Source: Steroidobacteraceae bacterium (lineage in GTDB: Bacteria > Pseudomonadota > Gammaproteobacteria > Steroidobacterales > Steroidobacteraceae). From it: 61,974 nucleotides of DNA. The translations under genes were made by a program, and so were the position numbers. Below, in pieces: positions 53,170 to 61,504 of this stretch. Under the pieces are notes generated by a model that had not been told where the DNA came from, made no database searches, and was given only the letters and a program-made list of their open reading frames with translations. The stretch is taken from NCBI GenBank assembly GCA_025458865.1, contig JALORP010000030.1, positions 1-61,974 of the forward strand, in the 5' to 3' direction. Position 1 is the first letter of the stretch, and each line of letters begins with the position of its first letter.

Positions 53170-54656
53170 GCGGTGAACGGCATGCGGTGGTGATCGGGAG
53201 CGGATTCGGCGGTCTCGCCGCCGCGATACGCCTCGGGGCGCGCGGATACAGGGTAACGGTGCTCGAGCGGCTGGACGCCCCCGGCGGGCGCGCCTACGTG
53301 TTCCGGCAGGACGGCTTTGCCTTCGACGCGGGTCCGACGATCGTCACCGCGCCCTTCCTGTTCGAGGAGCTCTGGACGCTCTGCGGCAAACGCATGGCGG
53401 ACCACGTCACGCTCGTGCCGATGAATCCGTTCTACCGGATCGTGTTCAACGACGGCTCCACGTTCGACGCCTGGGGGGACGCCGCCGCGGCCAAGGCCGA
53501 GGTCGCGCGCCTCTCGCCGGAGGACGTCGCCGGCTACGAGCGCTTCATGCGGCTGTCCGAGCGGATCTACGAGGTGGGCTTCGTGCAGCTGGGCGACGTG
53601 CCCTTCGATTCCGTGTGGGACATGGCCAAGGTCGCGCCGCACATGGTTCGGCTCAAGAGCTACCTTAACCTCTACGACCTCGTGGCCTCGCACGTGCGCG
53701 ATGAGCGGCTGCGTTTCGCGCTGAGCTTCCACCCGCTGTTCGTCGGCGGCAACCCGTTCAAGGTCACCTCCATCTACGGGCTGATCTCGTTCCTCGAGCG
53801 GCGCTATGGCGTGCACTTCGCGATGGGCGGCACCGGCAGCCTCGTCTCCGGCATGGTGGCGCTGATCGAGGGGCAGGGCGGCACCTTGCGCTACGGCGCG
53901 GAGGTCGCGGAGATCACCGTGAGCGGGCGGCGGGCCACCGGGGTCCGGCTCGCCTCGGGCGAGCACATCCCGGCCGACGTGGTGGTCTCGAACGCGGATG
54001 CGGCCTGGACCTATCGCATGCTGGTGCCGGCCTCCGTCCGCCGGCGCTGGACCGACCGCAAGGTCGAGCGCTCGCGGCACTCCATGAGCCTGTTCGTGTG
54101 GTACTTCGGCACCCGCAGGCAGTACCCGGACGTGCCGCACCACACGATCCTCCTGGGGCCCCGCTACCGCGGTCTGCTCGAGGATATCTTCGAGCGCAAG
54201 GTGCTGGCCGACGACTACAGCCTCTACCTGCACCGGCCCACCGCGACCGACCCCTCGCTCGCGCCGCCGGGCTGCGACGCGTTCTACGTGCTCTCGCCCG
54301 TGCCGCACCTCGACAGCGGCACCGACTGGAACGAGCGCGGCGAGGCCTACCGGGGCGCGATCCAGCGCACGCTCGAGGAGACGATGCTGCCGGGACTCGG
54401 GCAGGAGGTCGTCTCCTCACGGATCATGACGCCGGTCGACTTCCGCGACCAGCTGCTGGCCTACAAGGGAGCGGCGTTCGCCCTGGAGCCTCGCCTGCTG
54501 CAGAGCGCGTGGTTCCGGCCGCACAACCGGAGCGAGGAACTGGATAGACTGTACCTCGTGGGGGCGGGGACACATCCGGGTGCAGGCTTGCCGGGGGTAC
54601 TCTCCTCTGCGAGGATCCTCGACAAGGTCGTACCTGATGCTGCGTCGCTCGACTGA
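53166..54656 (+). CDS. crtI: Phytoene desaturase CrtI
   Basis: 496-residue flavoprotein that desaturates phytoene to neurosporene or lycopene. The N-terminal FAD motif is VVIGSGFGGLAAAIRLGARG, followed by LDAPGGRAYVF. The C-terminal signature is YLVGAGTHPGAGLPGVLSSARI. Length is typical. Lycopene production would fit the spirilloxanthin series implied by crtC, crtD and crtF. The ATG overlaps the bchO stop; its 3' end overlaps crtB by 20 nt. Confidence 0.96.
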   Translation: MSGERHAVVIGSGFGGLAAAIRLGARGYRVTVLERLDAPGGRAYVFRQDGFAFDAGPTIVTAPFLFEELWTLCGKRMADHVTLVPMNPFYRIVFNDGSTFDAWGDAAAAKAEVARLSPEDVAGYERFMRLSERIYEVGFVQLGDVPFDSVWDMAKVAPHMVRLKSYLNLYDLVASHVRDERLRFALSFHPLFVGGNPFKVTSIYGLISFLERRYGVHFAMGGTGSLVSGMVALIEGQGGTLRYGAEVAEITVSGRRATGVRLASGEHIPADVVVSNADAAWTYRMLVPASVRRRWTDRKVERSRHSMSLFVWYFGTRRQYPDVPHHTILLGPRYRGLLEDIFERKVLADDYSLYLHRPTATDPSLAPPGCDAFYVLSPVPHLDSGTDWNERGEAYRGAIQRTLEETMLPGLGQEVVSSRIMTPVDFRDQLLAYKGAAFALEPRLLQSAWFRPHNRSEELDRLYLVGAGTHPGAGLPGVLSSARILDKVVPDAASLD

Positions 54657-55707
54657 CACTGCGCTCGCCACGGACGCCGACCGCGCGGCCTGCGCGTCGC
54701 TGCTGCGCGACGGCTCCCGCACCTTCCATGCCGCCTCCCGGCTGCTGCCGGCCGAGGCGCGCGAGGCCGCGACCGCCATGTACGCGTTCTGCCGCGTTGC
54801 CGACGACGCCGTGGACGTGGACGGCGGGCGCATGATCGCGCTCTCGCGGCTGCGCGAGCGCCTGGCGCTGGTCTACGCCGGGAAGCCGATGGCGCTCGCG
54901 CCCGACCGTGCCTTCGCCGACGTCGTGCGGCGCTTCGGGATTCCGGAGGCCCTGCCGGCGGCGCTGCTCGAGGGATTCGAGTGGGACGTGCTGGGCCGGC
55001 GCTACCACGATTTCCCTGAGCTGTGCGGCTACGCGGCCCGCGTCGCGGGCACCGTCGGCGCGATGATGTGCCTGATGATGGGCGTGCGCTCGCCGCAGGC
55101 GCTGGCGCGGGCCTGCGACCTCGGCGTGGCGATGCAGCTCACCAATATCGCGCGGGACGTGGGTGAGGACGCCCGCAACGGCCGCCTCTACCTGCCGCTC
55201 GACTGGCTGAGGGCAGCCGGCATCGACGTCGACACCTGGATGCTCAGGCCGGCTTTCACCCCGCAGCTCGTGCCCGTGGTGCGCCGCCTGCTGGAGGAGG
55301 CCGACGTCCTGTATGCGCGGGCCGCCGCCGGTATCCGCGAGCTGCCGGCCTCGTGCCGGCCCGGCATGGAGGCGGCGCGCGTCCTCTACGCCGAGATCGG
55401 CCGCGAGGTGGAGCGCGCCGGCTACGACTCGGTCTCGCGCCGGGCGATCGTGTCCGGTTGGCGCAAGGCGGGCCTCGTCGCCGTGGCCGCCGCGAGCAGC
55501 ATGGTTCCGCGCGCGCAGGGCGGATGGCCTGCGCTCAGGCCGGCCCGCTACCTTGTCGACGCGGCCGTGGGCCACGACCTCGACCTCGACGCCGCCGTGC
55601 GCCGCACCCTCGACGACCGCGTCGAGTGGCTGGTGGACCTGTTCCACCGCCTCGAGACGCGCCAGCGCGACGACGGCGCGCTGGCCTCGGTCGAGCGCTC
55701 GGCCTGA
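54637..55707 (+). CDS. crtB: Phytoene synthase CrtB
   Basis: 356-residue enzyme joining two geranylgeranyl diphosphates into phytoene. The two Asp-rich motifs are VADDAVD and the second NIARDVGEDARNGRLYLP. The start at 54637 (MLRRSTDTAL) was chosen because it gives a normal N-terminus and couples to crtI through a 20-nt overlap; the frame extends 19 codons further into crtI. A small membrane-protein ORF starts 7 bp downstream. Confidence 0.96.
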   Translation: MLRRSTDTALATDADRAACASLLRDGSRTFHAASRLLPAEAREAATAMYAFCRVADDAVDVDGGRMIALSRLRERLALVYAGKPMALAPDRAFADVVRRFGIPEALPAALLEGFEWDVLGRRYHDFPELCGYAARVAGTVGAMMCLMMGVRSPQALARACDLGVAMQLTNIARDVGEDARNGRLYLPLDWLRAAGIDVDTWMLRPAFTPQLVPVVRRLLEEADVLYARAAAGIRELPASCRPGMEAARVLYAEIGREVERAGYDSVSRRAIVSGWRKAGLVAVAAASSMVPRAQGGWPALRPARYLVDAAVGHDLDLDAAVRRTLDDRVEWLVDLFHRLETRQRDDGALASVERSA

Positions 55708-55714
55708 CGGCCGC

Positions 55715-55855
55715 GTGGGCAGCGGCAAGCTCCTCGAACTGCTGCTGGTGATCGGGCTCGTGCTCGGCTTCGGCCTGCGCGAGCTTTGGATTCTGCGCCG
55801 CGACCGCAAGAGCGGCGACAGCGATCACGACGATTCTCGCGGCCCGGACGCCTGA
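55715..55855 (+). CDS. Small single-pass membrane protein in the crt operon
   Basis: 46 residues from GTG at 55715. A hydrophobic helix (LLELLLVIGLVLGFGLREL) is followed by a basic patch (RRDRK) and an acidic tail, predicting an inner-membrane anchor with the C-terminus in the cytoplasm. It begins 7 bp after crtB and ends 45 bp before the convergent crtC. No similarity was recognised. Codon positions keep strong third-position GC in the membrane part. It may be a pigment-complex or assembly accessory peptide, but the function is unknown. Confidence 0.5.
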   Translation: MGSGKLLELLLVIGLVLGFGLRELWILRRDRKSGDSDHDDSRGPDA

Positions 55856-55900
55856 CCCGCCGGCATCAGGCCGGGTCGCGGCGCCGCGGCACCGCCGCCG

Positions 55901-56827
55901 TCAACCCGCCCTGCGCGGCATGCGAAACGGCAGCAGCATCCGGACCCAGCCGCGGCTGAAGCGGTCCAGCGACAGGCTCTCGTGGAAGGTCTGCGCCGGC
56001 GCGCCGCCGAGCTGCGTCGTGAGCAGCGAGCGCGCGTAGAACGGCGCGTCCTCCAGCGTTTCCAGCAGCAGCGGCGCGGAGGCGGCTTCGCTGCGCGCGA
56101 GGCGCCGCACGCGCCAGAGCGTCTGCGGCAGCGGCTGCTGCGGCGGCGCGTCGATCGGTGCGCAGTGCCCCGAAGGGTCGAAGCGCAGGGCGAGGGCCGT
56201 CGGCTGCTGGCCGCGCGGTTCGGTGTCGTACAGCACGGCGGTGCTCCCGTCCGGCAGCCAGGAGCGGGACCAGTGCCAGCCCGAGAAGCCACGCTCGAGC
56301 GGCTCGTGGCCCCAGTTCGTGTCGTGGTAGCCGTGGCCCGCCCAGCGAAGCCGCGGCCGGTCGAGTTCCACTTCCACCGACGCGCAGGGCGCGACGGGCC
56401 ACCATCGGTGCCGGCCCGTGGCCTCGAGCGCGTGGATGTCGCGGAACAGGGCCGACGGCGTGAGCCGCACGGTGCCCGAAAGCCGGCGCGGGACGGGGAC
56501 GCCGACCTCCGCGAAGCGCACCACCAGCGTGTCGGCCTCCCAGCCGATCGAGCTCGGGCCGACCTGCAGCCGATGCGGCGAACGCCGCACCGCGGCTGAG
56601 CCTCTCTCCGTCATCGCCCAGCGCTTGCCGGCGGCGCCATAGAGGGCGACGTTGATGGCGCAGAAGTCGAGGGCGCGCGCCGGGCCGCGGCCGCGCGCAA
56701 AGGCGTAGTAAGGCGAGAACACGCTGCCGATGAAGGCGATGATGGTAAGGCCGTGGCGGCCGTCGTCGCTCAGCGCGTCGAGGTACCACCAGGCATACCC
56801 GCCGTCCGGGACCTCGAGGTCGAAGCG
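55901..56827 (-). CDS. crtC: Hydroxyneurosporene/carotenoid 1,2-hydratase CrtC; start unresolved
   Basis: At least 308 residues. CrtC adds water to the carotenoid end group, the first step of the spirilloxanthin branch. The N-terminal lipocalin-like motif is GGYAWWYLDALSDDG, followed by IIAFIGSVFSPYYAF, and HDTNWGHEPLERGFSGWHWS is strongly conserved. Coordinates begin at the first residues of the conserved region. No ATG, GTG or TTG occurs in frame near it. The first in-frame ATG upstream is at 57085, which would overlap crtD by 316 nt. The conserved region already overlaps the crtD 3' end by 58 nt. A non-standard start, translational coupling or a frameshift are all possible. Confidence 0.88.
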   Translation of the reverse strand, partial: RFDLEVPDGGYAWWYLDALSDDGRHGLTIIAFIGSVFSPYYAFARGRGPARALDFCAINVALYGAAGKRWAMTERGSAAVRRSPHRLQVGPSSIGWEADTLVVRFAEVGVPVPRRLSGTVRLTPSALFRDIHALEATGRHRWWPVAPCASVEVELDRPRLRWAGHGYHDTNWGHEPLERGFSGWHWSRSWLPDGSTAVLYDTEPRGQQPTALALRFDPSGHCAPIDAPPQQPLPQTLWRVRRLARSEAASAPLLLETLEDAPFYARSLLTTQLGGAPAQTFHESLSLDRFSRGWVRMLLPFRMPRRAG

Positions 56828-58311
56828 AGGTCCTCGGCCAGGCTCGCCGCCGCCAGGCGGCCCGAGACGGCGGCCATCGGCACTCCCGGCCCCGGGTGGA
56901 TGCTCCCGCCCGCCAGGTACAGGCCCGGCACCCTCGAGCGCGATCCCGGACGCGCGAACGCCGACCGCCAGCCGTGGGACGCCCGGCCGTACAGGGCCCC
57001 GCCCGTGGCGGGGAACAGCCGCTCGAAGTCCGCCGGTCCTGTCCGCACCACTGCCCCGGGGCGACGCTCGATCGACAGGCCGCATCTCTCGAGGAGGGAA
57101 AAGGTCCTGGCTTCGCATCGGTCGAGCTCCGCGTCGTTGGGACGGCCTGCGTCGCCGGTGGGCGGCGCATTGACCAGGCACATTAGCCGCTCGGCGCCGC
57201 CGGCGGCAGCCGCGTCTTCACCTCCGCGGTCCTGCGCGCAGACATAGACGGTAGGCTCGTGCGGCAGCTCGCGCCGCCGGAAGATGGCATCGAACTCGTC
57301 TGGATAGTCGGATGAGAAGAAGACCGTGTGCCGCAGCAGCGGGAAGCCGCGCGCGGTGGCATGCATGGACCAGGTGACGGCCGAGAGCGACCGGTCGCGC
57401 ACACGCGGGGGCGGCACGGCCCGCGCGCAGGCCCCGCCCATCAGGCCGGCGGCGAGGGCGGCCGAGTCGGTGTTGAGCACCACGGCGCTGGCGGCGAGGC
57501 GCGAACCATCCTCCAGCGCGACGCCCGCGACGCGGCCATGCTCCACCAGCAGTTCCGTGACCGCCGAGCCGTAGCGGATTTCCGCGCCGCGACGCTCCGC
57601 CAGCCCCGCCAGCGCGGCCGCGAGGCGGTGCATGCCGCCCTCCACGAACCAGACGCCGGCCTGCTCGACGTGCGCCACGAGCGCGAGCGTGGCGGGCGCG
57701 GCGAAGGGCGAGGAACCGCAGTAGGTCGCATAGCGTCCGAACAGCTGCCGCAGGCGCGGGTCCCGGAAGTGCTCGCCGAGCAGGCCCCAGAGAGTCCGGA
57801 ACGGCTGGATGCCCCACAGCGCGGCCGGACGGTGCAGTCCGACGCGCCAGCTCAGGCTCAAGGGATTGGGAAGGGGCGCGCGGATGAAGCTGCGGTCGAG
57901 CGTCTCGAAGATGCCGCGCGAGCGGCGGCAGAACGCCAGGTAACGGTCCCCTTCCGCACGGCCGGCCAGTTCGCCGATCGCGCTGGCGGAGCGCTCGACG
58001 TCGGCGAACAGGTCGAGCCTGCCACCCTCGACCCAGGCGTGCCGTGCGAGCACCTGCGCGGGCACCAGGCCCAGGTTGCCATCCAGGGTCTCGCCGGCGT
58101 GCTCGAACAGGTCGTCGAAGATCTCCCGCAGGGTCAGTACGGTCGGGCCCGAATCGATCGCGTGGCCGGCAACGCCGACCTCCCGCATCTTCCCGCCGGG
58201 CGCGGCCGAGCGTTCGACGAGGCATACCTCCAGCCCGCGCGCCGCAAGGTCCGCAGCCGCGCAAAGTCCGCCGATGCCCGCCCCGACGACGATGATCCTG
58301 CTGTCTGCCAT
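56770..58311 (-). CDS. crtD: Methoxyneurosporene/1-hydroxycarotenoid 3,4-desaturase CrtD
   Basis: 513-residue FAD-dependent desaturase acting after CrtC in the spirilloxanthin pathway. The N-terminal motif is IIVVGAGIGGLCAAADLAARG, then SAAPGGKMREV. The C-terminal signature is LAGGSIHPGPGVPMAAVSGRLAA. The start at 58311 was chosen over 58353 because the FAD motif should lie 5 residues in. The last 25 residues after SLAEDL look unlike homologues and run into crtC. It is divergent from crtE across a region with a PpsR-type operator. Confidence 0.94.
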   Translation of the reverse strand: MADSRIIVVGAGIGGLCAAADLAARGLEVCLVERSAAPGGKMREVGVAGHAIDSGPTVLTLREIFDDLFEHAGETLDGNLGLVPAQVLARHAWVEGGRLDLFADVERSASAIGELAGRAEGDRYLAFCRRSRGIFETLDRSFIRAPLPNPLSLSWRVGLHRPAALWGIQPFRTLWGLLGEHFRDPRLRQLFGRYATYCGSSPFAAPATLALVAHVEQAGVWFVEGGMHRLAAALAGLAERRGAEIRYGSAVTELLVEHGRVAGVALEDGSRLAASAVVLNTDSAALAAGLMGGACARAVPPPRVRDRSLSAVTWSMHATARGFPLLRHTVFFSSDYPDEFDAIFRRRELPHEPTVYVCAQDRGGEDAAAAGGAERLMCLVNAPPTGDAGRPNDAELDRCEARTFSLLERCGLSIERRPGAVVRTGPADFERLFPATGGALYGRASHGWRSAFARPGSRSRVPGLYLAGGSIHPGPGVPMAAVSGRLAAASLAEDLASTSRSRTAGMPGGTSTR

Positions 58312-58354
58312 GCGTCGCGTCCGACTCTTTGTCCAGTGATCTTGACGTATCAAG

Positions 58355-58372
58355 TGTTAATTCTACTTGACA
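58355..58372 (+). promoter_or_regulatory. PpsR/CrtJ operator in the crtD-crtE gap
   Basis: TGTTAATTCTACTTGACA is a perfect TGT-N12-ACA palindrome. An imperfect partner, TGT-N12-ACG, lies at 58330-58347, 7 bp away. This is the binding motif of the PpsR/CrtJ aerobic repressor. It sits midway between divergent crtD and crtE, so both are probably repressed under oxygen. The inverted repeat CTTGA/TCAAG (58341-58354) also overlaps it. Confidence 0.75.
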
Positions 58373-58428
58373 ATCGAGGGTGACAATCCAACAGTACACC
58401 TCGCGCGTGATCGCATGGGGGGCGTGTC

Positions 58429-59298
58429 GTGGATGTTTCCGTCAGGATAGAACAAGCCCTTGCTTCGGCCGTCGGCCACTGCGAAGGGCCGGAGGCTCCA
58501 CAGGGTCTTGCCGCCGCCATGCGTCACGCCGTGTTCCCCGCCGGGGCGCGGGTGCGCCCGCGGCTGTGCCTCGCCGTGGCGACGGCCTGCGGCGACGACC
58601 AGCCGGGGCTGTCCGACGCGGCGGCCGCCTCCATCGAGCTCCTCCACTGTGCATCCCTCGTGCACGACGACCTGCCGTGCTTCGACGCAGCTGATACCCG
58701 CCGTGGGCTGCCGACGGTGCACTGCGCATACGGCGAGCGCCTCGCCGTGCTGGCGGGCGATGCGCTGATCGTGCTGGCGTTCGAGACACTCGCGCGCGCG
58801 TGCCCCGCGGTTCCGGCGCGCCTGCCTGCGCTCATGTCGACGGTCGGTCGCGCGGTGGGCGCGCCTGGCGGAATTGCGGCAGGCCAGGCCTGGGAATGCG
58901 AGACGTCGGTGGACCTTGCGCTGTACCACCGGGCCAAGACCGGCGCCTTGTTCGTGGCGGCGGCCGAGGCCGGGGCCCTGGCAGCGGGCGGCGACCCGGC
59001 GGCCTGGCGCACGCTGGGCGCGCGGCTGGGCGAGGCCTACCAGGTCGCCGACGACATCCGCGACGTGGCCGCGTCGGCACTCGAGATCGGCAAGCCGGTG
59101 GGGCGCGATGCCGTGCTCGGGCGCCCCAATGCGGCCACTGAGCTCGGCCTGCCGGCGGCCATCGGGCATTTCCGCCGGCTGGTGGCCGCGGGCATCGCCG
59201 CCATTCCGGACTGCGCCAGGCGCGAGCTGCTGCGTGAGTTGATGCAGCGCGAGGCCGACCGGCTGATTCCCCGGGAGATCGCGCGGCTCGCGGCTTGA
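58429..59298 (+). CDS. crtE: Geranylgeranyl diphosphate synthase CrtE
   Basis: 289-residue polyprenyl synthase that makes the C20 precursor of carotenoids and of the bacteriochlorophyll tail. The first Asp-rich motif is DDLPCFD (residues 80-86), the second DDIRD (208-212). The GTG at 58429, with a G-rich ribosome-binding site, fits the family length; there is no ATG before VRIEQALASAV. It is divergent from crtD, and crtF follows after 24 bp, giving the conserved crtE-crtF-bchC-bchX order. Confidence 0.95.
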   Translation: MDVSVRIEQALASAVGHCEGPEAPQGLAAAMRHAVFPAGARVRPRLCLAVATACGDDQPGLSDAAAASIELLHCASLVHDDLPCFDAADTRRGLPTVHCAYGERLAVLAGDALIVLAFETLARACPAVPARLPALMSTVGRAVGAPGGIAAGQAWECETSVDLALYHRAKTGALFVAAAEAGALAAGGDPAAWRTLGARLGEAYQVADDIRDVAASALEIGKPVGRDAVLGRPNAATELGLPAAIGHFRRLVAAGIAAIPDCARRELLRELMQREADRLIPREIARLAA

Positions 59299-59322
59299 CG
59301 CGGGGCCGGCGGCCGCCGCGCC

Positions 59323-60444
59323 ATGTCCACGCCATCCCTGCTCGGTGACCGTTTCGCACGGTGGCGCGACCGGCTGGTCGCGAGCCCGCGCTTCCGCCTG
59401 CTGGCCGCGCGTTTCCCGCTGACCCGTCCGGTGGCTCGCCGCCAGGCGCGCCGCCTGTTCGACCTCGTGGCCGGTTTCGTCTACTCGCAGGTGCTCGAGG
59501 CCTGCGTGCGGCTGCGGGTGTTCGAGATCCTGGAGCGCGGCCCGCGCACGCCGCCGGAGCTCGCTGCCGAGATGGCGCTTCCGCTGCACGCCACCTTGCG
59601 CCTGCTCGAGGCTGCCGTGGCGCTCGACCTGCTGTCGCGGCGCGGCGAGGGGCGCTTCGGGCTCGGTCCGCTGGGCGCAGCGATGCTGAACAACCCGGGA
59701 ATCTCGGCGATGGTCGAGCACCACGGGATGCTCTACGCGGACCTCGCCGATCCGGTGGCGATCCTGCGCGACGGGCCGGGCGGCACGCGCCTCGGCCGCT
59801 ACTGGGCCTACGCCTCGGCCCAGGGAGGCACGGCGATCGATCCGGCCGACGTCGCCGACTACACGGCACTGATGTCGGCGTCGCAGTCCCTGATCGCCGA
59901 GGAGGTGCTCGACGCCTATCCGTTCCGGCGGCACCGCCGGCTGCTGGATGTCGGCGGCGGCGACGGGACTTTCGTCCGTGCGGTCGCGGAGCGTGTGCCC
60001 GGGCTCGGGATCGACGTGTTCGACCTGCCGGCGGTCGCCGGGCACGCGCGCGCCCGGCTGGCCTCGGCGGGACTCGCCGGCCGAATCACGGTTCACGGTG
60101 GCGATTTCACCTGCGATGAGCTGCCCCGTGGCGCCGACCTCGTGACCCTCGTGCGCGTGGTGCACGACCACGACGACGAGATCGTCGCCCGCCTGCTCGC
60201 GGCGGTGCGGGCCTGCCTGCCGCAAGGCGGGACGCTCCTGATCGCGGAACCCATGGCCGGCGTGGCCGGAGCCGAAGCGATGGCGGGCGCCTATTTCGGG
60301 CTCTACCTGTGGGCGATGGGGCAGGGCCGGGCGCGCACGCCCGATGAGCTGCGCAGGATGCTGCGCGAAGCCGGATTCGCGCGCACGCGGCTGCTCAAGA
60401 CACGGGTGCCGCTGCAGACCTGCGTGATGGTCGCCCGGTGCTGA
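59323..60444 (+). CDS. crtF: Demethylspheroidene/hydroxycarotenoid O-methyltransferase CrtF
   Basis: 373-residue SAM-dependent methyltransferase that methylates the 1-hydroxyl of acyclic carotenoids, giving methoxy pigments such as spirilloxanthin. The N-terminal dimerisation and winged-helix-like region (LFDLVAGFVYSQVLEACVRL) precedes the SAM motif LLDVGGGDGTFVRAVAE (about 206-222). DLVTLVRVVHDHDDE marks the catalytic His region. ATG at 59323. It is followed by the bchC promoter region. Confidence 0.95.
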   Translation: MSTPSLLGDRFARWRDRLVASPRFRLLAARFPLTRPVARRQARRLFDLVAGFVYSQVLEACVRLRVFEILERGPRTPPELAAEMALPLHATLRLLEAAVALDLLSRRGEGRFGLGPLGAAMLNNPGISAMVEHHGMLYADLADPVAILRDGPGGTRLGRYWAYASAQGGTAIDPADVADYTALMSASQSLIAEEVLDAYPFRRHRRLLDVGGGDGTFVRAVAERVPGLGIDVFDLPAVAGHARARLASAGLAGRITVHGGDFTCDELPRGADLVTLVRVVHDHDDEIVARLLAAVRACLPQGGTLLIAEPMAGVAGAEAMAGAYFGLYLWAMGQGRARTPDELRRMLREAGFARTRLLKTRVPLQTCVMVARC

Positions 60445-60465
60445 CGACCCGGGGCTAGGTGTGGG

Positions 60466-60509
60466 TGTTAACCTAGCTTGACATTCGGTGATGTAACACT
60501 AAACTGACA
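60466..60509 (+). promoter_or_regulatory. Two PpsR/CrtJ operators overlapping the bchC promoter
   Basis: Two perfect TGT-N12-ACA palindromes, TGTTAACCTAGCTTGACA (60466-60483) and TGTAACACTAAACTGACA (60492-60509), are separated by exactly 8 bp. The first contains the apparent -35 TTGACA (60478-60483) and the second the -10 TAAACT (60500-60505), spacer 16. Two CrtJ palindromes 8 bp apart over the -35 and -10 are the known layout of the Rhodobacter capsulatus bchC promoter. Confidence 0.9.
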
Positions 60510-60565
60510 CATCAGAGATCCCGGACGTTGCCTCTGTGGGCATACCGCGGATCTCGGGGGAACGG

Positions 60566-61504
60566 ATGAACACACTGGCCGTGGTGCTGGAACAGCCTGA
60601 AAGGCTCGTCCTCAGTCACCTCGCGCTGACGCCGCCGGGCGATGAAGACGTCGTCGTCGACATCGACTGGAGCGGCATCAGCACCGGGACCGAGCGCCTG
60701 CTCTGGTCCGGGCGCATGCCCCCGTTTCCCGGCATGGGATATCCCCTCGTTCCTGGCTACGAATCCGTCGGCCGCGTGGCCGCCGCGGGCGAGCGCGCCG
60801 GCCGCCGCGTCGGCGAACACGTGTTCGTGCCCGGCGCACGCTGCTTCGGTCCCGTGCGCGGCCTTTTCGGCGGCGCTGCCGCGCGACTGGTCGTGCCCGG
60901 CCAGCGCGCGATCCCGATCGACGCGGACCTCGGCGAGCGGGGCGTGCTGCTCGCGCTGGCCGCGACGGCCTACCACGCGCTCGCGCCGCCGCACGCGACG
61001 CCCGACCTGATCGTCGGCCACGGCGTGCTCGGTCGGCTGCTCGCGCGCGTGGCCATCGCGGTGTCCGGCAACGCGCCGGTCGTGTGGGAGCGCGACGAGC
61101 GCCGGGCTTCCGGCGCCGCCGGCTACACGGTGCTCCAGCCCGACGCGGACCCGCGCCGTGACTATCGCGCCATCTACGACGTCAGCGGCGACGCGGGGCT
61201 GCTCGATGCGCTCATCGCGCGCCTCGCCCCGGGCGGCGAGATCGTGCTGGCCGGCTTCTACAGCGAGCCGCTGGCCTTCGCCTTCCCGCCGGCGTTCATG
61301 CGGGAGGCGAGGCTGCGCGTCGCCGCGGAATGGCGCGAGCCCGACCTCGTCGCGGTCCGCGATCTCGTCCGCGAGGGACGGCTGTCGCTGGACGGGCTGA
61401 TCACGCACCGCGACGCGGCCTCCGCCGCGGAGCGTGCCTACCGCCGGGCTTTCACCGACCCGGCCTGCCTGAAGATGGTCCTGGACTGGAGAGAGGCGCA
61501 ATGA
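60566..61504 (+). CDS. bchC: Bacteriochlorophyllide a dehydrogenase BchC
   Basis: 312-residue medium-chain dehydrogenase that oxidises the 3-hydroxyethyl side group to acetyl, near the end of bacteriochlorophyll a synthesis. The N-terminal SGISTGTERLLWSGRMPPFPGMGYPLVPGYESVGRV and the cofactor-domain segment LIVGHGVLGRLLARVAIA match BchC. The ATG at 60566, with GGGGGA upstream, was chosen over an alternative 30 bp earlier. The stop overlaps the bchX start (ATGA), indicating one operon controlled by the double operator. Confidence 0.95.
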   Translation: MNTLAVVLEQPERLVLSHLALTPPGDEDVVVDIDWSGISTGTERLLWSGRMPPFPGMGYPLVPGYESVGRVAAAGERAGRRVGEHVFVPGARCFGPVRGLFGGAAARLVVPGQRAIPIDADLGERGVLLALAATAYHALAPPHATPDLIVGHGVLGRLLARVAIAVSGNAPVVWERDERRASGAAGYTVLQPDADPRRDYRAIYDVSGDAGLLDALIARLAPGGEIVLAGFYSEPLAFAFPPAFMREARLRVAAEWREPDLVAVRDLVREGRLSLDGLITHRDAASAAERAYRRAFTDPACLKMVLDWREAQ

